From JBIQKZ01 sp044464765 (GTDB lineage: Bacteria; Pseudomonadota; Gammaproteobacteria; Burkholderiales; Burkholderiaceae_B): a stretch of DNA of 64,000 nucleotides. Location: positions 103,158-167,157 of the forward strand of contig JBIQKZ010000007.1 of the NCBI GenBank assembly GCA_044464765.1, read 5' to 3'. The notes under the pieces were generated by a model, which saw only the letters and a program-made list of their open reading frames with translations, ran no database searches and had not been told where the DNA came from. Every line of letters starts with the position of its first letter. The stretch's first letter is position 1. Both the position numbers and the translations under genes were made by a program. Positions 43,754 through 52,068 of the stretch are shown piece after piece.

Positions 43754-44985
43754 TCCAGATGCAGGTATTGCAACGATACGGCAGTCTCTCGCATAAGAGT
43801 GTCCGGATCCCGATAACGTTTGGCCATGGCGCGTTCGTCAGCGGATTCCAGGTCGGTGCGCAGTGACATGCCCATATTCCTGGCATGCTTGACAATGGCA
43901 TGGCCAAACGCCACACGCTCGGCTTGGTAGGCTGCAAGGGCTTGATCCAGTTGGGCATGCGAACCCAATGCCTTGACCAGGGCCATGGCGTCACAGGCCG
44001 CCTTGGTGACGCCCATGCCGCAATGCGGTCGCGCGACGAAAGCGGCATCGCCCACCAGTGCAACACGCCCCGACACGATGTGGTCCGAAGTTAGGTCGAA
44101 AATGGCCTGGAAGAACAGCAGGTCGGTTTTGTGGACGACCTCAGCGAATTCCGGCGATAGGGTGGCGGTGGCCGCTGCGCGCACCTCGTCGAGGATTTCG
44201 GGGCGAATAAGCGTGGGCGGAATGCCCGAGCTGTGATGGCGCCCTTGGGTATCGGTTTGCAGGCGTTGTAGCTCGGCGCGGTCGCTTGCCGGCCGATACC
44301 AGACAAAATTGATGCGCCGGTCGCCAGGGGCGACGCTATTGTCGGCGCCGGCGACGGGGTAAGTAAGCATTTGCTCGGTAGGCGGCAGACAGAAAGAAAA
44401 GCGTTCCATAAGCGCTGTGCGGGTCGCCGGTGTAAGGTCGCGTTCGTGCACCATGCCGCGCCAGCCGACGTAGCCGGCGTATACCGGTTGGGACTCGGGC
44501 ATGTATTGAGCGCGGGCCACTGATCGTATCCCGTCGGCTCCGACCAGAAGATCGCCGGTGGCACGGGTGCCATCGTCGAAAATAGCGGTGACGCTGTCCT
44601 GGTCTTGCTCGATGCGGGCCAGGGCCTTGCCGCGATGGTAATGCTCGGCGGGAAACTGGTGCTCGAGCACCTGAAGCAGCCGGCTCCATGCAGTAAGCAC
44701 CTGCTCGTAGGACAACTCGGCCAGGATGTTTCCTTGCGAGTCGTAGGTTGCGCGACTGGGTACGCCGACACCCAATGTGTCGTCGATGGGGGCGCCGACG
44801 GCTTCCAGGGCCTCCAGCAATTCCTGGTGGGTTACGATGCCGGCGCCGCGATCGGTTAATGGCTCTGACACGCGTTCGTAAATGTCGACCTGCCAGCCGG
44901 CGCGGTGCAGCAGATTGCCGGCAAACAGGCCGCCCATGGAACCGCCGATCACGATGGCCTTGCCGGGTTTCAGTGGAGATATCAT
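43750..44985 (-). CDS. FAD-dependent monooxygenase, 2,6-dihydroxypyridine 3-hydroxylase-like
   Basis: A 411-residue class A flavin hydroxylase. FAD motifs: VIGGSMGGLFAGNLLHRAGW and DIYERVSEP (dinucleotide site), LLVGADGIRSVAR (the DG motif), and GRVALVGDAAFVARPHCGMG (the GD motif). YAGYVGWRGMVHERDL and RRINFVWYRP match the 2,6-dihydroxypyridine 3-monooxygenase (DHPH) type of the nicotine pathway better than salicylate hydroxylase. It would hydroxylate an activated aromatic or pyridinic ring with NAD(P)H and O2. It lies 5 bp after the VOC gene, and both are preceded by the palindrome shared with the Mo hydroxylase operon. Confidence 0.87.
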   Translation of the reverse strand: MISPLKPGKAIVIGGSMGGLFAGNLLHRAGWQVDIYERVSEPLTDRGAGIVTHQELLEALEAVGAPIDDTLGVGVPSRATYDSQGNILAELSYEQVLTAWSRLLQVLEHQFPAEHYHRGKALARIEQDQDSVTAIFDDGTRATGDLLVGADGIRSVARAQYMPESQPVYAGYVGWRGMVHERDLTPATRTALMERFSFCLPPTEQMLTYPVAGADNSVAPGDRRINFVWYRPASDRAELQRLQTDTQGRHHSSGIPPTLIRPEILDEVRAAATATLSPEFAEVVHKTDLLFFQAIFDLTSDHIVSGRVALVGDAAFVARPHCGMGVTKAACDAMALVKALGSHAQLDQALAAYQAERVAFGHAIVKHARNMGMSLRTDLESADERAMAKRYRDPDTLMRETAVSLQYLHLD

Positions 44986-44990
44986 GCGAC

Positions 44991-45458
44991 TTAGCCTTGT
45001 TGGTTTTGTTGTTGTCCGGGTTGACGTGCCGGGCCTTCACTGGCGGGGTAGTTCAGTTCGATGGTTACGCCGCTGGGGTCTTCAAGAAAGATTTGCAGGA
45101 TGTCCAGCGCGGGAACATCGCGCTCGCGCCACGGAAGATTGTTTTTCTTCAGCCGGGCGCGCATGTCTTCAACGTCGGTGGCGCGAAAGGCCATGTGGTC
45201 GACGGCGCCGCTACCTTCCATGTCTGTGCGATCGCCCAGATACTTGAGCAGGCCGTCCGGGTTGTCGGGGTCGATTCCGATCAGGTGGACGACGCCGTTC
45301 GAGGCCGGGTAGGGGTTCCCGTTGTATAGCCAATAGCCGGGGAAATCGAAGGGTGGCCGAAAACCAGGCTCAAAGCCCATGATCTCGGTGTAGAACTTCA
45401 AAGATGCGGCCAGGTCCGGGGTGCGAAGGCCGTAATGGTCAAGTCGTTGTATAGCCAC
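44991..45458 (-). CDS. VOC family protein (glyoxalase/extradiol dioxygenase fold)
   Basis: A 155-residue protein with paired beta-alpha-beta-beta-beta modules: RLDHYGLRTPDLAASLKFYT at the N-terminus and VDHMAFRATDVEDMRARLKK in the second half, with a final DPSGVTIELNY. The metal-site positions (His in LDHYGL, His in VDHMAF, Glu in IELNY) are present. The fold covers glyoxalases, epimerases and ring-cleavage dioxygenases, so the activity is open; a dioxygenase or isomerase step next to a ring hydroxylase is attractive. The start is GTG 45458, with GGGAG 7 nt upstream; an upstream ATG at 45488 lacks this. Confidence 0.82.
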   Translation of the reverse strand: MAIQRLDHYGLRTPDLAASLKFYTEIMGFEPGFRPPFDFPGYWLYNGNPYPASNGVVHLIGIDPDNPDGLLKYLGDRTDMEGSGAVDHMAFRATDVEDMRARLKKNNLPWRERDVPALDILQIFLEDPSGVTIELNYPASEGPARQPGQQQNQQG

Positions 45459-45499
45459 GTGGGTTCTCCCGCTGCGATGTGCGTCCAAGCGCGTAGTTC

Positions 45500-45557
45500 A
45501 GACTCTTATTTATCAATTGGTAAATAAGAGTCTAGCACCGTTTATCTGGACTGTCAC
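45500..45557 (-). promoter_or_regulatory. Predicted promoter and 34-bp palindromic operator of the VOC/FAD-monooxygenase operon
   Basis: On - , GTGACA (45557-45552) and TAGACT (45534-45529) are 17 bp apart, a good sigma-70 match. The -10 and start region are covered by an inverted repeat: AGACTCTTATTTA (45500-45512) and TAAATAAGAGTCT (45521-45533), 13-bp perfect arms around TCAATTGG. The core TATTTATCAATTGGTAAATA (45507-45526) matches the palindrome at 27717-27736 in 15 of 16 arm bases with the same spacing. There is no T-run, so an operator is preferred to a terminator. Confidence 0.62.
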
Positions 45558-45564
45558 TCGCCTT

Positions 45565-46551
45565 TTATGCCGCTGTCTGTCTTTCGTGGCGCATGACCTG
45601 CGGGTTAAGCAAATGGTCGGAGCGGCCTTGCAGGTACCAAAGAATATTGTCGAAGGCGCTGCCGTAATAATTTTCGTAGTTATCGTGCTCGACAAAGCCG
45701 ATATGGGGCGTGGCCAGGACGTTGGGCAGCGCCAGCAGAGGATGCCTGGCGCCCAGCACGGGTTCGTCTTCGAATACGTCGATCGCGACAAAGCCGGGCC
45801 GGCCTTGACGCGCCGCCCGTTCCAGCGCGCGCGGTTCGATCAGGGCGGCGCGGCTGGTGTTTACCAAGAGAGCGGTCTCTTTCATTTGGCGCAGGTCGGC
45901 CAGCCGTACGATGCCGGTGGTCTGGGGGGTAAGACGCAGATGTAGGCTGAGCACATCGCTATTGCTGAAGAAGGCCTCGCGCGTGGGGGCGGCGGACAGG
46001 CCATCGGCTTGGGCCGCCTGCATGGATGCAGCGCTGCCCCAGATTTGCACCGTCATGCCGAAAGCCTTGCCATAGCCCGCCACCAATCGTCCGATACGGC
46101 CGTAGCCCCAAATGCCAAGCACCTTGCCGCGCAAACGGCGGCCTACGTGGCCTTGCCACAAACCGTCGTGCAGGCGGTTGACCTCGCGCACCAGGTGTCG
46201 ACGGCTGGCCAGAACGAGCGCCCACGTCAGCTCGGCGGCGGGCGAGCCGTCGCCCGAGGTGTCGGCCACGGCAATGCCTCGTTCAGTACAGGCGTCAAGA
46301 TCAAGATGACGGCCAACGCGGCCCGTTTGGCTGATCATGCGCAGGCGCGGAAGGCGGTCGAGAACGTCGGCGCAAATTTCAGTACGCTCGCGGGTCAGGA
46401 CCAGCGCTTCGGCCGTGCCGAAGCGGGCCGCGATCTCGGCGGGCTCTTTGGCGCTGTCATTCAGCACATGTACGGCATGTCCGGCCAGCTTGTCGAAACA
46501 GGCCAGATAGCGGGTGCAGTCTTGATAGTCGTCCGAGATCGTAATGTTCAT
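45565..46551 (-). CDS. D-2-hydroxyacid dehydrogenase family protein
   Basis: A 328-residue NAD-dependent dehydrogenase with the Rossmann loop GIWGYGRIGRLVAGYG, catalytic Arg in NTSRAALIE, Glu in DVFEDEPV and His in TPHIGFVEHD. Overall like SerA/formate-type D-2-hydroxyacid enzymes; ASRRHLVREVNRLHDGLWQG is typical of this sub-branch. It is upstream of the VOC gene on the same strand but separated by a promoter and operator, so it is probably a separate unit. It reduces or oxidises a 2-keto/2-hydroxy acid; the substrate is unknown. Confidence 0.88.
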   Translation of the reverse strand: MNITISDDYQDCTRYLACFDKLAGHAVHVLNDSAKEPAEIAARFGTAEALVLTRERTEICADVLDRLPRLRMISQTGRVGRHLDLDACTERGIAVADTSGDGSPAAELTWALVLASRRHLVREVNRLHDGLWQGHVGRRLRGKVLGIWGYGRIGRLVAGYGKAFGMTVQIWGSAASMQAAQADGLSAAPTREAFFSNSDVLSLHLRLTPQTTGIVRLADLRQMKETALLVNTSRAALIEPRALERAARQGRPGFVAIDVFEDEPVLGARHPLLALPNVLATPHIGFVEHDNYENYYGSAFDNILWYLQGRSDHLLNPQVMRHERQTAA

Positions 46552-46775
46552 GCCGGGATATCTATACCGGGTGGGTTTGTATCGGGCGGGCCTTATACCA
46601 GGCGGGTTTCAACGTAACGCACACCGACCCTGGCACAGGGGTGGGGAACAAAATTGTGCGGCGAATGCTAAAACAAGTTATCTTACGGGTAGAGTTACCG
46701 CGTTACAACAGCCACACGACATTTTGCGGCACGATATTTTTGCCGTTGGTTCAATCTTCTGGAGACGTTGTCAAC

Positions 46776-46934
46776 ATGTTGGTCAAGCCTCGTACCCCCA
46801 CGCAATTTCGCCCCCTTACCGCTAGCGTTCAACAAAAAATCAATCTTAAGCGCGCACAAGAGGCTTCCGCCAAGCGCATTATCAGCATGGGCGGCGTTGG
46901 CAACGAACGGTACGCGGGCAAGCGCACGAAATAG
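46776..46934 (+). CDS. Small basic protein, unknown function
   Basis: A 52-residue basic peptide (MLVKPRTPTQFRPLTASVQQ, then KINLKRAQEASAKRIISMGG) with GGAG 11 nt upstream, slightly too far. It has 10 Lys/Arg plus several Gln and Ser residues, and no hydrophobic segment. It could be a nucleic-acid or ribosome-associated small protein. The frame continues upstream to 46641 without better support. The 224-bp gap before it holds no other gene candidate. Confidence 0.45.
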   Translation: MLVKPRTPTQFRPLTASVQQKINLKRAQEASAKRIISMGGVGNERYAGKRTK

Positions 46935-47023
46935 CGTGAATCACGGCGCGTTACCGGCACCCTCAGCGCGCCATCCAGGCTCCAGGCGTTAAAATAGGGG
47001 TTCTCCCCAATTTTTTACGCGAT

Positions 47024-47977
47024 ATGGACCACTTTCTTGTAGCCGCGCTCTACAAATTTGTCGAGCTTGCCGATTTTCGCGACATGCGCCAGCCGTTGCT
47101 GGAGTATTGCGAAACCCATCATGTCAAGGGTACGTTGTTGCTTGCCCAAGAGGGTATCAACGGCACCATCGCCGGGCCGACCGAAGGCGTGCGGGCCGTG
47201 TTGCACTACCTGCGTAGGGATCCACGGCTTGCCGGCCTGGTGCATAAAGAGTCTTGGGCGCCCACCCAGCCGTTCTACCGCCTGAAGGTCAAGCTGAAGC
47301 GCGAGATCGTGACCATGGGCATCCCCAATGTCCAGGCCGAAACCATGGCCGGACACTATGTGAAGCCGCAAGACTGGAATGAATTGATCGACAATCCTGA
47401 TGTCGTGGTGGTCGACGTGCGCAACGACTACGAGGTCAGCATCGGCAGCTTCGCCGGTGCAGTAAACCCCAAGACAGACAGCTTCACCGAGTTTCCTGAA
47501 TGGGTAAGAGAGCAATCCGCCAAAGGGGTGTTGAACAAGAATACGCGGGTCGCCATGTTCTGCACCGGCGGCATTCGCTGTGAAAAGTCCACGGCGTATT
47601 TGCGCTCCCAAGGATTCGAGCAGGTCTACCATTTGGAAGGCGGTATCCTGAAGTACCTTGAAACCGTGCCCCAGCAGGAAAGCCGCTGGGATGGCGAGTG
47701 CTTTGTATTCGACGAACGTGTTTCAGTGATCCATGGCCTAGAGCCGGGCAGCTATCAGTTATGCCGGGCTTGTCGCCACCCGCTGGGCGAACAGGATCGC
47801 CAGTCTGAAAAATATGTCGAAGGCATCAGTTGCCCGCGTTGTCATGGCACCCACACGCCCGAGCAGATCCAGCGTTTTGAGCAACGTCAGAAACAAGTAG
47901 AGTTGGCGCGGCAACGCCGGGAACGCCACATCGGCGCACGCATGCCGGAGCGTGCCGCTTCACGGAGAACCCCATGA
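47024..47977 (+). CDS. trhO: tRNA uridine(34) hydroxylase TrhO (YceA), rhodanese family
   Basis: A 317-residue protein. The N-terminal acylphosphatase-like part (VKGTLLLAQEGINGTIAGPT) is followed by a rhodanese domain with VVVDVRNDYEVSIGSFAGA and the active-site Cys in MFCTGGIRCEKSTAYL. The Cys-rich C-terminus (CRACRHPLGEQD..., SCPRCHGTHTPEQ) is typical. TrhO performs prephenate-independent 5-hydroxylation of U34 in certain tRNAs using O2. The gene overlaps the following nitronate monooxygenase by 4 bp. Confidence 0.93.
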   Translation: MDHFLVAALYKFVELADFRDMRQPLLEYCETHHVKGTLLLAQEGINGTIAGPTEGVRAVLHYLRRDPRLAGLVHKESWAPTQPFYRLKVKLKREIVTMGIPNVQAETMAGHYVKPQDWNELIDNPDVVVVDVRNDYEVSIGSFAGAVNPKTDSFTEFPEWVREQSAKGVLNKNTRVAMFCTGGIRCEKSTAYLRSQGFEQVYHLEGGILKYLETVPQQESRWDGECFVFDERVSVIHGLEPGSYQLCRACRHPLGEQDRQSEKYVEGISCPRCHGTHTPEQIQRFEQRQKQVELARQRRERHIGARMPERAASRRTP

Positions 47978-48969
47978 TTACTACGCCGTTTACCGATATG
48001 TTCCAGATCAGCCACCCGATAGCGCTGGGCCCCATGGGCGGCGTGGCCGGCGGTCGCCTCGCGGCCGCCGTCTCCAACGCGGGTGGTCTGGGGCTGGTGG
48101 GGGGCGGTTATGGCGACCCTGCCTGGCTTGACGCAGAATTGCGTCAGGTGCAACAGGGGACATCCCAGCCGTGGGGCGTGGGCTTCATCACCTGGCACAT
48201 GAGCGACGAGGCCTTTCAATTAGGGCTGGATGCGCGGCCTGCCGCAATCGTACTGTCGTTTGGCGATCCCAGGCCTTATGCGGAGCGCGTCAAACGTGTC
48301 GGGAGCAAGCTGATTTGCCAGGTCCAGGATGTGGCCGGGGCCTTGCTGGCCAAGGAAGCCGGCGCCGACCTGATCGTGGCGCAAGGCACCGAAGGGGGGG
48401 GCCACGGAGGTAGTCGCGGTACGTTTCCCCTTACGCCGGCCGTGGTGGATGTGGCCGGCGGCATACCTGTGTTGACGGCGGGTGGGGTGGGCGACGGGCG
48501 CGGTTTGGCGGCGGCGTTGATGCTGGGCGCGCAGGGAGTTCTGGTGGGCACGCGCTTCTACGCCAGCACCGAAGCCCTGGGCCACGATGAGGCCAAGGGC
48601 CGGATTGCTCAGGCGGATGGCGATCATACCCAGCGCACCCGGGTGTTTGATATTGTGCGCGGCTACGATTGGCCGAACGGCTATACGGGCAGGGCGCTGG
48701 ACAACGCGTTCATGCGGCGCTGGCATGGGCACGAAGGCCAGTTGGCGGAACAAGCCGAAGCGCAGGCGCCAGCGTTCTGGGCGGCGGCCGGCGACGGCGA
48801 TTACGATACGGCCATGGTCTGGGCGGGTGAAGCCGTCGACCTGATCAATCACGTGCAAAGCGCGGGCGAAATTATTGAGCAAATGGTCGACCAGGCGCAG
48901 GCGCAGTTGCGTCGTGCGGCAAGCTTATGCGGGCATACCGCAGCGCAAGGTTCGGCCGGGCAAGTCTGA
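47974..48969 (+). CDS. Nitronate monooxygenase / NPD family FMN enzyme
   Basis: A 331-residue TIM-barrel flavoprotein with PIALGPMGGVAGGRLAAAVS near the N-terminus, LIVAQGTEGGGHGGSRGTFP (FMN and catalytic region) and VLTAGGVGDGRGLAAALMLG followed by AQGVLVGTRF. It fits the 2-nitropropane dioxygenase-like family (FMN; nitronates oxidised to carbonyl and nitrite). ATGA overlap with trhO indicates coupling. The real substrate may be nitronates such as propionate-3-nitronate. Confidence 0.9.
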   Translation: MITTPFTDMFQISHPIALGPMGGVAGGRLAAAVSNAGGLGLVGGGYGDPAWLDAELRQVQQGTSQPWGVGFITWHMSDEAFQLGLDARPAAIVLSFGDPRPYAERVKRVGSKLICQVQDVAGALLAKEAGADLIVAQGTEGGGHGGSRGTFPLTPAVVDVAGGIPVLTAGGVGDGRGLAAALMLGAQGVLVGTRFYASTEALGHDEAKGRIAQADGDHTQRTRVFDIVRGYDWPNGYTGRALDNAFMRRWHGHEGQLAEQAEAQAPAFWAAAGDGDYDTAMVWAGEAVDLINHVQSAGEIIEQMVDQAQAQLRRAASLCGHTAAQGSAGQV

Positions 48970-48975
48970 TCAGGC

Positions 48976-49806
48976 ATGAGTACCGCTTTGCCCATTCTGT
49001 ACTCCTTTCGTCGTTGCCCCTACGCCATGCGCGCCCGGCTTGCGCTGGCGGTCAGCGGCACCGCGTGCCAGTTGCGCGAAGTGGTATTGCGCAATAAGCC
49101 GCAGGCCTTGCTCGACGCTTCTCCCAAAGGCACGGTTCCGGTCCTGGTGTTGGCCGATGGCAAGGTTCTGGAGCAAAGCCTGGACATCATGCTTTGGGCA
49201 TTGACAGAGCACGATCCCGAACAATGGCTGGCGCCGCCCCGGCAGAGCTTGGACGAAATGCTGGCATTGGTGGCGCAATGCGATGGCATGTTCAAGCACC
49301 ATCTGGATCGGTACAAATACCCTCAACGCTATCTGCATCCCCAGCAGACATCCCATGCACTTGACGAAAGCCAAACCCGGGGTGGCAGCGAGGCGACCCT
49401 CAAGCGAGGGTATGGCGGCCTGGCGTTCGCGCACGATAGCCAGGCCCAGGGCGGGGCTGACGAAGCGTCGAACGCTTTGCTGGGTCAGACGTTGGCCAAC
49501 GAAAGCCGGGCGCAGGCCGGGCAGTGGTTGCTAAGCCTGGAGCAGCGCCTGACGCAGGGTGATTACTTGTTTGGCAGCCGCCCCGCGCTGGCGGATATGG
49601 CGATTTTCCCGTTTGTACGGCAGTTCGCCCATGTGGACCGGGCCTGGTTCGATACGCAGCCCTGGCCCCGCTTGAAGGCGTGGCTACAGCTGTGGCTGGC
49701 GTCGGCGCTATTCGAGCGCATCATGCATAAATACACGCCCTGGGTGGACGATCCCGATGCGCTTCCCGTCGAGTTTCCGCCGATGGCCGGCGCCGGGGCC
49801 TGTTAA
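48976..49806 (+). CDS. Glutathione S-transferase family protein with internal insertion
   Basis: A 276-residue GST. The thioredoxin-like N-terminal domain has FRRCPYAMRARLALAVSGTA, SPKGTVPVLVLADGKVLEQS, and the C-terminal helical domain contains LFGSRPALADMAIFPFVRQF. Compared with the usual 200-230 residues, about 45 residues (LDESQTRGGSEATLKRGYGG onward, near 125-170) are additional and hydrophilic, and lie between the two conserved parts. Whether the insertion is functional is unknown; the frame is intact. 6 bp after the nitronate monooxygenase gene. Confidence 0.85.
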   Translation: MSTALPILYSFRRCPYAMRARLALAVSGTACQLREVVLRNKPQALLDASPKGTVPVLVLADGKVLEQSLDIMLWALTEHDPEQWLAPPRQSLDEMLALVAQCDGMFKHHLDRYKYPQRYLHPQQTSHALDESQTRGGSEATLKRGYGGLAFAHDSQAQGGADEASNALLGQTLANESRAQAGQWLLSLEQRLTQGDYLFGSRPALADMAIFPFVRQFAHVDRAWFDTQPWPRLKAWLQLWLASALFERIMHKYTPWVDDPDALPVEFPPMAGAGAC

Positions 49807-49826
49807 CAGGCCTTACAACCCTGGCC

Positions 49827-50609
49827 TTAATCCATGCCCGGAATAACGGTTGAAAAGCCTGCATCCACATGGGTGATTTCGCCGGTGACGCCGGCGGCCA
49901 GGTCGGACAGCATAAAGGCGGCGACGTTGCCGACGTCTTCAATGGTGACATTGCGCCGTAGCGGCGCATGGGATTCGACGAATTTCAGTATGGAGCCGAA
50001 ATCCTTGATGCCGCTGGCGGCCAGCGTTTTGATGGGGCCCGCCGAGATGGCATTGGCGCGTATGCCCATGGGACCAAGGGCGGTTGCCAGGTAGCGTACG
50101 CTGGCTTCCAGCGAAGCCTTGGCCAGCCCCATGGTGTTGTAGTTGGGTACGACTTTTTCCGCGCCCAGATAGGTAAGCGTAAGCACCGAGCTGTTGCGGC
50201 CCTTGAGCAGCGGCAGCGCCGCCTTGGCCAAGGCGGGAAAGCTGTAGGCCGAAATGTCGTGCGCGACGCGGAATGCTTCGCGGGACAAGCCGTCGAGGAA
50301 ATCGCCGGCGATGGCTTCGCGCGGGGCAAAGCCAATGGAATGAACCAGGCCGTCCAGGCCGTCCCAGTGTGCGCCCAGGGTGGCGATGGCTGCGTCGATT
50401 TGTTCGTCTTCCGATACATCGCAGGGCAATACTAAGGTGGCGCCAAGGTCGGCGGCAAAGCCTTCGACGCGTTCCTTGAAGCGTTCGCCGACATAGGTGA
50501 GCGCCAGTTCGGCGCCTTGGCGCTGGCAGGCTTGTGCAATGCCGAACGCGATGGAGCGGTTCGAGAGCACACCGGTGACCAAGATGCGTTTGCCGTCTAA
50601 AAAACCCAT
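49827..50609 (-). CDS. fabI: Enoyl-[acyl-carrier-protein] reductase FabI
   Basis: A 260-residue NADH-dependent enoyl-ACP reductase, the last step of fatty-acid elongation. ILVTGVLSNRSIAFGIAQAC is the FabI cofactor loop; the active site has TYLGAEKVVPNYNTMGLAKA (Tyr-x6-Tyr-x6-Lys arrangement), and SAGPIKTLAASGIKDF matches the flexible substrate loop. The Gly/Ala positions implicated in triclosan sensitivity fit the sensitive type. Convergent with the GST gene at 3'. Confidence 0.95.
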   Translation of the reverse strand: MGFLDGKRILVTGVLSNRSIAFGIAQACQRQGAELALTYVGERFKERVEGFAADLGATLVLPCDVSEDEQIDAAIATLGAHWDGLDGLVHSIGFAPREAIAGDFLDGLSREAFRVAHDISAYSFPALAKAALPLLKGRNSSVLTLTYLGAEKVVPNYNTMGLAKASLEASVRYLATALGPMGIRANAISAGPIKTLAASGIKDFGSILKFVESHAPLRRNVTIEDVGNVAAFMLSDLAAGVTGEITHVDAGFSTVIPGMD

Positions 50610-50639
50610 GATAGTGATCCTGTTAGTTGAAGTGCCGGT

Positions 50640-52058
50640 TTAACCACGCACGTTGGTGCCCGGCACGCGCAGGCGTTTGCCTTGCGATAGATTGTTGTTC
50701 TTGAGATTGTTCAGCTTACGCAAGGCGTCGACGGACGTGTTGTAGCGCTTGGCCAGCGCATACAGGGTTTCGCCGCGTTTGACCGTATGGGTGCGCACAT
50801 TGCTTGTGCGCCTTACCACCACGACATCCTGGCCGTGTTGTTTGGCGACTACCTGTCGCGTTCCGCTTGGGGTTGAAGCCCGCTTGGCGGGGGCGGCGCT
50901 TGCATTGCCGGAATCACCGGCGGGATAATCCAGCGAAGCCAGCACGATGCCACCTGAAGGTTCGCCCGGCACCACCAGGGTTTGGGCCACCGCCTTGCTG
51001 CGTTTGCTGCTTAGGCCGTTGATCTGGCGAAGCTGGGCCAGGGTAATGCCGTGCTTCTTGGCGATTGCCGCATACGATTCACCGCGTTTGGCCTGATAGG
51101 TTTTCCAGGCGTTTTCCCGAGTTTTGTAAGCTTGCAGATTGGCGTTGAAAATGTCCACGCGATCGGTGGGCAGCAGCAAGGTGGGTTGGTGTTCGGCCAG
51201 GATGATGGGCCGATTGAACGAAGCGTTCAGCGCGCGGAATTCTTCGACCGACATGTCGGCCAGCTTTGCCGCGACGGCCACTTCAATGGTGGGCGATTGC
51301 CGGACCGTGGTGAAGTAGGGCGTGTTGCTGACGTCGGGCAGGTTCAGGCCATACTTTTTAGGGTTGGCGATAATGTTCTTGATGGCCTGCAGCTTGGGAA
51401 CGTAATTGCGTGTTTCCTCGGGCATGGTCAGCGAGATGTAGTCGCCCGGTTTGCCCTGGTTGGCGTTCTTTTCCAGCGCCCGCTTGACCGCGCCTTCACC
51501 CCAGTTGTACGAGGCCAGCGCCAGGTACCAGTCGCCCTGGAAGTCGTACAGATAGCTTAGGTAGTCGAGGGCGGCATGAGTGGATGCAATGGGGTCGCGC
51601 CGCTGGTCTTGCCAACTGTCTTGTTTAAGGTTGTAGTGCAGGCCGGTGCTGGGAATGAATTGCCACAGACCCGAAGCCTTGGCCTTGGACAGCGCGGTTG
51701 GGTTGTACGCGCTTTCGACGAAAGGCAGCAGGGCCAGCTCGGTGGGCATGCCGCGTTTTTCCAGCTCGTCGACGATAAAATACAGGTACTTGGAAGCCCG
51801 TTGGCTCATGCGGTGAACGGACTCGGGATGCGAGGCGTAATACAGCGTCCATTGTTCGGTCAGGTCGCTGTGCAGGTTCGGAATGGCAAACCCGCGCCGG
51901 ATACGATCCCACATATCGTGAGGCGGGTGAGTAAGATCGATGGTGCGGGACGTGTCGGCTGCGCGATAGGCTGTCTTGTTTGCCTTGTAAGCATCTGTGC
52001 TTGCGCATCCGGCCAGTACTGCCACGAGCAGCAGAATGAGTAATCGTAGGCAGTTCAT
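50640..52058 (-). CDS. mltD: Membrane-bound lytic murein transglycosylase MltD-like
   Basis: A 472-residue lipoprotein (LLILLLVAVLAGC, lipobox Cys near residue 18). The SLT domain has the catalytic Glu in LPFVESAYNPTALSKAKASG and WQFIPSTG; two LysM repeats follow, one at about 330-370 (KRGESYAAIAKKHGITLAQL) and one at the C-terminus (TVKRGETLYALAKRYNTSVD). It cleaves peptidoglycan glycan strands in the periplasm. MltD usually sits next to gloB, as here (10 bp from the gloB stop on the same strand). Confidence 0.93.
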   Translation of the reverse strand: MNCLRLLILLLVAVLAGCASTDAYKANKTAYRAADTSRTIDLTHPPHDMWDRIRRGFAIPNLHSDLTEQWTLYYASHPESVHRMSQRASKYLYFIVDELEKRGMPTELALLPFVESAYNPTALSKAKASGLWQFIPSTGLHYNLKQDSWQDQRRDPIASTHAALDYLSYLYDFQGDWYLALASYNWGEGAVKRALEKNANQGKPGDYISLTMPEETRNYVPKLQAIKNIIANPKKYGLNLPDVSNTPYFTTVRQSPTIEVAVAAKLADMSVEEFRALNASFNRPIILAEHQPTLLLPTDRVDIFNANLQAYKTRENAWKTYQAKRGESYAAIAKKHGITLAQLRQINGLSSKRSKAVAQTLVVPGEPSGGIVLASLDYPAGDSGNASAAPAKRASTPSGTRQVVAKQHGQDVVVVRRTSNVRTHTVKRGETLYALAKRYNTSVDALRKLNNLKNNNLSQGKRLRVPGTNVRG

Positions 52059-52068
52059 TGGCGGTGTG

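Noticed and set aside
46997..47014. GGGG-TTCT-CCCC followed by AATTTTTT before trhO
   Set aside because: A 4-bp stem is too short for a confident terminator, and it lies 10 bp before the trhO start.
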